Positions 60,642 to 64,000 of a DNA stretch of 64,000 nucleotides are shown here, one piece after another (the first letter of the stretch is position 1; each line of letters opens with the position of its first letter). The stretch is taken from NCBI GenBank assembly GCA_023228825.1, contig JALOAL010000001.1, positions 124,001-188,000 on the forward strand, read 5' to 3'. The notes under the pieces are model-generated. The model did not search any database. It had not been told where the DNA came from and saw only the letters and a list, made by a program, of their open reading frames with translations. Source of the DNA: Dehalococcoidia bacterium. Its GTDB lineage: Bacteria; Chloroflexota; Dehalococcoidia; UBA2979. Made by a program: the position numbers and the translations under genes.

Positions 60642-60670
60642 TTGACCACCTATCCTCTCGATTTTACACT
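60642..60670 (+). promoter_or_regulatory. Promoter of alaS
   Basis: TTGACC (60642-60647), a 17-nt spacer and TACACT (60665-60670) make the best sigma-70-type promoter in the window. Transcription would start near 60677, leaving a leader of about 50 nt. Confidence 0.65.
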
Positions 60671-60704
60671 CGACCCCCGTTCACCTCCACTGCCACCCGC
60701 CCCA

Positions 60705-60731
60705 ATGCACCCGAAAGATCGTCAACCGTGA
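60705..60731 (+). other. Short upstream ORF overlapping the alaS start
   Basis: An ATG at 60705 opens an 8-codon frame (MHPKDRQP) whose TGA stop at 60729-60731 overlaps the alaS GTG start (GTGA). It lies wholly within the predicted leader. No strong ribosome site precedes the ATG, so translation is uncertain. Confidence 0.3.
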
Positions 60732-63394
60732 AGGTCGATGAACTCCGACAGACCTTCCTGACGTTCTTCGAGGAGCGCGGCCATCGTCGCATCCCCTCGT
60801 CCTCACTGGTACCGCACGGCGATCCCACGCTGCTGTTCACCACGGCCGGCATGGTGCAGTTCAAGCCGTACTTCATGGGCCTGGAGAATCCACCCGCGCG
60901 CCGCCTGACCTCGATCCAGCGTTGCTTCCGCACCACCGACATCGAGGACGTGGGCGACGAGAACCACCTGACGCTGTTCGAGATGCTGGGCAACTTCAGC
61001 GTGGGCGACTACTTCAAGGACGAGGCGGTCGACTGGGCCTGGGAGTTCTTGACGGACGTGCTGAAGATCGCCCCGGAGCGCCTCTGGGTCACGGTCTTCG
61101 TGGACGACGACTACGCGGCGGACCTCTGGCGGGCCAGGGGCGTGCCGGAGGAGCGCGTCCTGCGCTACACGGCGGAACAGGGGAACTGGTGGGGCCCGCC
61201 GGGCGACACCGGCCCCATGGGGCCCTGCTCGGAGGTCTTCTACGACTGGGGCAAGACGCCGGGCTGCCGCCACTGCGAGGCGGACACCTGTCACCCGGAC
61301 ATCGACTGTGGCCGCTTCCTGGAGATCTGGAACCTGGTCTTCATGACCTACTACCGGGAGGAAGACGGCAGCCAGACCGAACTCCCGGCCGCCAACATCG
61401 ACACGGGGGCCGGGCTGGAGCGCCTCAACTCCGTGCTGGTGGGCAAGAAGAACGTCTACGAGACCGACGAACTCCGCCAGATCGTGGCCGCCGCGGAGGC
61501 GGCGTCCGGCCGCACGTACGAGCCGGACGAGAGCCCGGAGGTCGCGTTCGCGCTGCGGGCCATGACGGAGCACAGCCGGGCGCTCGCGTTCCTCGTGACG
61601 GACGGCGTACTCCCCAGCAACGAGGGCCGCGGCTACGTGCTGCGCCGCCTGCTGCGCCGCGCGGTCTACTTCGCACACAAGATCGGCGTGCGCGACCCGT
61701 TCCTCGCGAAGGTCGTGGCCGCTGCGGTCGACCAGTCGCTGGCGGCCAACCCCGAACTGGAGGAGCAGCGCGAGTTCATCCTGCGCATCGCCAACGTGGA
61801 GGAGGCACGCTTCCGCGCTACGCTGGAGCGCGGCCTGGACCTGCTCGAGGACGTCATGGCCCGCGAGCAGGAGCGCCGCCGCATCCCCGGCCGCGACGCC
61901 TTCACGCTCTACGACACCCACGGACTGCCGCTGGAACTGACGCTGGAGGTCGCCCAGGCCGCCGGATTCGAGGTGGATCGCGAGGGCTTCGAGCGCGAGA
62001 TGGAGGCGCAGCGCGAACGCTCACGCGGCGACGAGCGCTTCCAGGGCGAAGACGACGACATCGCGCAGCGGTACGCCGCGGTGGATGTCGACTCCACGTT
62101 CGTGGGCTATGCCGCCGTGGACCACGACTCCCAGGTGGTCCACGTCAAACCGGACGTGCTCGAAGAGGGCGCGGAGGGCGAAGTGGTGCTGGGGGAGACC
62201 TCGTTCTACCCGGAGGGCGGCGGCCAGGTGGGCGACCGCGGCGTGATCCGTACCGAGCACGGCGTGTTCCAGGTGATGGACACGCATCGCTACGGCGGCG
62301 CCATCGTGCACTTTGGCCGTGTCACCGCCGGCAGCATCTCCCTGGGCGACCGCGCGCACGCCGAGGTGAGCCCCACGTGGCGGCTGGACACGGCGCGCAA
62401 CCACACCGCCACGCACCTGCTGCACGCGGCGTTGCGCTTCGTGCTGGGCACGCACGTGCGGCAGGCCGGCTCGTACGTGGGCCCGGACCGCCTGCGCTTC
62501 GACTACACACACCCGGAGGCGCCCTCGGACGAGGTGTTGCGCACGATCCAGCGCACGGTGAACGAGAAGGTGCGCGCGGACATCCGCAGCGCCACCTTCG
62601 AACTCGACTACGACGAGGCGATGCGTCGCGGCGCCATCGCGTTCTTCGAGGATCGCTACACGGAGCGCGTGCGCATGGTGGAGTACTGCGACTCGCGCGG
62701 TCAGGATCCGGCGCACCGGCACACGCCGGAGTGCTACAGCCGCGAACTCTGCGGCGGCACCCACCTGGAATCCACGGGCCAGGTGGGCTCGTTCGTGATC
62801 GTTGCGGACACGTCCATCGGCGCCGGCCTGCGGCGCATTGAGGCACTCACCGGCGCCGCGGCGGAGGCGTACATCGAGGAGCGGCTGGGGGTGCTGGACG
62901 GGCTGGCGCGGCACTTCCGGGTGCCGGCGCTGGAGGTGCCGGCGCGCATGCAGGCGCTGGAGCAGGCGCTGGACGAACAGCGCAAGAAAGCGGAGGAGGC
63001 GCAGCGTCGTGCCTCCGCCGGCGCGGCGGACGACCTGGCAGCGCGCGCGGAGGACGTGGACGGGGTGAAGGTGCTGGTGAGCCGCGTGGAGGCGGCGGAC
63101 GCCGGGGCGCTGCGCCCCATGGTGGACCGCCTGCGCCAGCAACTTGGCACCGCCTTCATTACGCTGGCTGCGGACATTGGCGGAAAGCCGAACTTCATCG
63201 CGGCCGCCACGGACGACGTGGTCGCCCGCGGGCTCCGCGCAGACGAGGTCGTGAAACTCGCCGCCGGCATTGCCGGGGGTGGCGGCGGTGGCCGTCCGCA
63301 ACTGGCGCAGGCCGGCGGCCGCGACGCCTCGAAGATCGACGAGGCGCTCCGGGCTGCGCGGGCGGCGGTCGGTGAGCGGCTCGGGGAGGCGTAA
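60728..63394 (+). CDS. alaS: Alanyl-tRNA synthetase
   Basis: Class II synthetase of 888 aa that charges tRNA-Ala. Motif 1 lies in RRIPSSSLVPHGDPTLLFT, and motif 2 is RCFRTTDIEDVG. The editing domain has HTATHLLHAALR, and CGGTHLESTGQVG gives the other zinc ligands. The C-terminal DHHA1/C-Ala region ends GGGGGRPQLAQAGGRD. GTG 60728 (MKVDELRQTFLTFFEERGH) is the family-typical start; an ORF extension to 60620 runs across the promoter. The next gene starts 6 nt after the stop. Confidence 0.97.
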   Translation: MKVDELRQTFLTFFEERGHRRIPSSSLVPHGDPTLLFTTAGMVQFKPYFMGLENPPARRLTSIQRCFRTTDIEDVGDENHLTLFEMLGNFSVGDYFKDEAVDWAWEFLTDVLKIAPERLWVTVFVDDDYAADLWRARGVPEERVLRYTAEQGNWWGPPGDTGPMGPCSEVFYDWGKTPGCRHCEADTCHPDIDCGRFLEIWNLVFMTYYREEDGSQTELPAANIDTGAGLERLNSVLVGKKNVYETDELRQIVAAAEAASGRTYEPDESPEVAFALRAMTEHSRALAFLVTDGVLPSNEGRGYVLRRLLRRAVYFAHKIGVRDPFLAKVVAAAVDQSLAANPELEEQREFILRIANVEEARFRATLERGLDLLEDVMAREQERRRIPGRDAFTLYDTHGLPLELTLEVAQAAGFEVDREGFEREMEAQRERSRGDERFQGEDDDIAQRYAAVDVDSTFVGYAAVDHDSQVVHVKPDVLEEGAEGEVVLGETSFYPEGGGQVGDRGVIRTEHGVFQVMDTHRYGGAIVHFGRVTAGSISLGDRAHAEVSPTWRLDTARNHTATHLLHAALRFVLGTHVRQAGSYVGPDRLRFDYTHPEAPSDEVLRTIQRTVNEKVRADIRSATFELDYDEAMRRGAIAFFEDRYTERVRMVEYCDSRGQDPAHRHTPECYSRELCGGTHLESTGQVGSFVIVADTSIGAGLRRIEALTGAAAEAYIEERLGVLDGLARHFRVPALEVPARMQALEQALDEQRKKAEEAQRRASAGAADDLAARAEDVDGVKVLVSRVEAADAGALRPMVDRLRQQLGTAFITLAADIGGKPNFIAAATDDVVARGLRADEVVKLAAGIAGGGGGGRPQLAQAGGRDASKIDEALRAARAAVGERLGEA

Positions 63395-63400
63395 CTCTCC

Positions 63401-64000
63401 GTGGAGGAATTCCTGAACCGCCTGCTGGCGGCCGCCCTTCGTGCCTGGGACGCCCTTCGCGACACCGCGGAGGACGTGGCCGTGCGCCTGCGCGGCTGGT
63501 GGGCCGACCGCCGCGAGCGCCGCGCACGCAGCGCGGAGGAGAAGGCGGAGCGCGCCTCCAGCGCCGGGGCCGCGGTGGACACCCGCCGCGACCTGGCCGG
63601 CGACGCTGCCGTGGTCATCGCCACCCGAGACGACGACGTGGCCTCCGTGGTGGGGCGCATCGACACTGCCGACACGCTGGAGGTGGTGCTCGTGGTGCGG
63701 CGTGACGCCAAGGCGCTGCGCCGTCCCACCGCCTGGCCGCACATCGCGGCGCACACACGCCGCCGCGGCATCGTCCTCGGCGTGGTGGCGTCGCGAGGGG
63801 ACGTGCGCTCCTACGCGCGGGACAACGGCCTGCGCGCGGCACGGACGCCCGGCGGCCTGCGCCCGGACGACTACGTGCTGCGGGTGGGCGAGCGCGACTT
63901 CACCGTGCCGCCCGTGCCCTGGGGCCGCATCATCCGCGGTTCCATGATCCTCGTGTTCCTCGGGGCCGTGCTCGTGGTGGGGTGCTACCAGGTGCCGTCC
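63401..64000 (+). CDS. Membrane protein, baseplate-J-like N-terminal module (partial)
   Basis: An open frame of 200 codons from GTG 63401 to the right edge, without a stop. It begins VEEFLNRLLAAALRAWDALR with basic helices. A Rossmann-like segment then alternates strands and helices: AAVVIATRDDDVASVVGRID, LEVVLVVRRDAKALRRP and GIVLGVVASRGDVRSYARDN. Near residue 180 a membrane helix follows (IIRGSMILVFLGAVLVVG). The pattern resembles the N-terminal region of Chloroflexota and cyanobacterial proteins annotated as baseplate-J-like, with the J domain expected beyond the edge. It is probably co-transcribed with alaS. Confidence 0.55.
   Translation, partial: MEEFLNRLLAAALRAWDALRDTAEDVAVRLRGWWADRRERRARSAEEKAERASSAGAAVDTRRDLAGDAAVVIATRDDDVASVVGRIDTADTLEVVLVVRRDAKALRRPTAWPHIAAHTRRRGIVLGVVASRGDVRSYARDNGLRAARTPGGLRPDDYVLRVGERDFTVPPVPWGRIIRGSMILVFLGAVLVVGCYQVPS

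Noticed and set aside
60491..60649. A 53-residue N-terminal extension of GlmU
   Set aside because: Codons there end often in A or T and the peptide has no counterpart in GlmU. The frame runs back across the alaS promoter, so ATG 60490 is preferred.

Overview
The window is about 64 kb of bacterial chromosome with very high G+C (roughly 70% by eye). GTG and TTG starts are frequent, and genes on both strands are densely packed. There are no rRNA genes, no complete insertion sequence, no prophage and no CRISPR array. The gene set suggests a Chloroflexota bacterium, most likely an aerobic Dehalococcoidia-like lineage. The reasons are a dgt / dnaG / rpoD / FmdB cluster, a primary sigma factor with a long insert, a long housekeeping operon (glmU, CorC-type transporter, dprA, topA, xerC, aroQ, pepP, efp, xseAB), an F420-type luciferase-like oxidoreductase and a zinc-ribbon tail on MscL. 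This placement is inference; no phylogeny was run.

Layout. 1-4.6 kb: catabolic enzymes (start of an MBL-fold hydrolase, crotonase, F420-type oxidoreductase, APH-fold kinase, amidase). 4.6-16.2 kb: a GGDEF/EAL protein, an MFS transporter, a coupled pair of M16 peptidases, a polysaccharide deacetylase, MscL, a thioredoxin-fold lipoprotein, a ROK kinase and an ABC-F ATPase. 16.2-19.8 kb: an HxlR regulator with a hexamer repeat in its leader, an alpha/beta hydrolase, a secreted beta-propeller protein and tRNA-Phe. 19.8-28.1 kb: DRTGG protein, site-2 protease, PcrA/UvrD helicase, zinc-ribbon membrane protein, thioredoxin-like protein, MazG and a DUF1461 membrane protein, then a decayed DUF4282 fragment. 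28.2-35.7 kb (minus strand): dgt, two SH3/CARDB surface proteins, a DinB-like protein, dnaG, rpoD and FmdB. 35.9-43 kb: ppdK, a spermidine-synthase-like protein, a DUF4258/DUF2283 toxin-antitoxin-like pair and a large LuxR-family ATPase regulator. 43-60.5 kb: a nearly uninterrupted minus-strand housekeeping run from glmU to glmS. 60.6-64 kb: alaS and an open-ended membrane protein.

How the genes work together. The minus-strand run groups cell-wall precursor synthesis (glmS, glmU), DNA processing (topA, xerC, dprA, xseAB), translation (efp, alaS opposite) and phospholipid or nucleotide enzymes (plsC, cmk). Many neighbours overlap by 4 nt at ATGA, GTGA or TTGA, so translational coupling is common. 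Several single genes appear to be transcribed leaderless, with a -10 box 6-7 nt before the start codon.

The most unusual signal is not a gene. The tetranucleotide AGCT is almost absent. Reading by eye I found only two copies in 64 kb, one of them in the conserved D-arm of the tRNA, where base composition predicts of order 150-180. Codon choice bends around this throughout. Other signals are a palindromic -10 box shared by the divergent mazG and DUF1461 genes, several short tandem repeats at gene starts, and a recurring CCTCG-N6-CGAGG intergenic hairpin.
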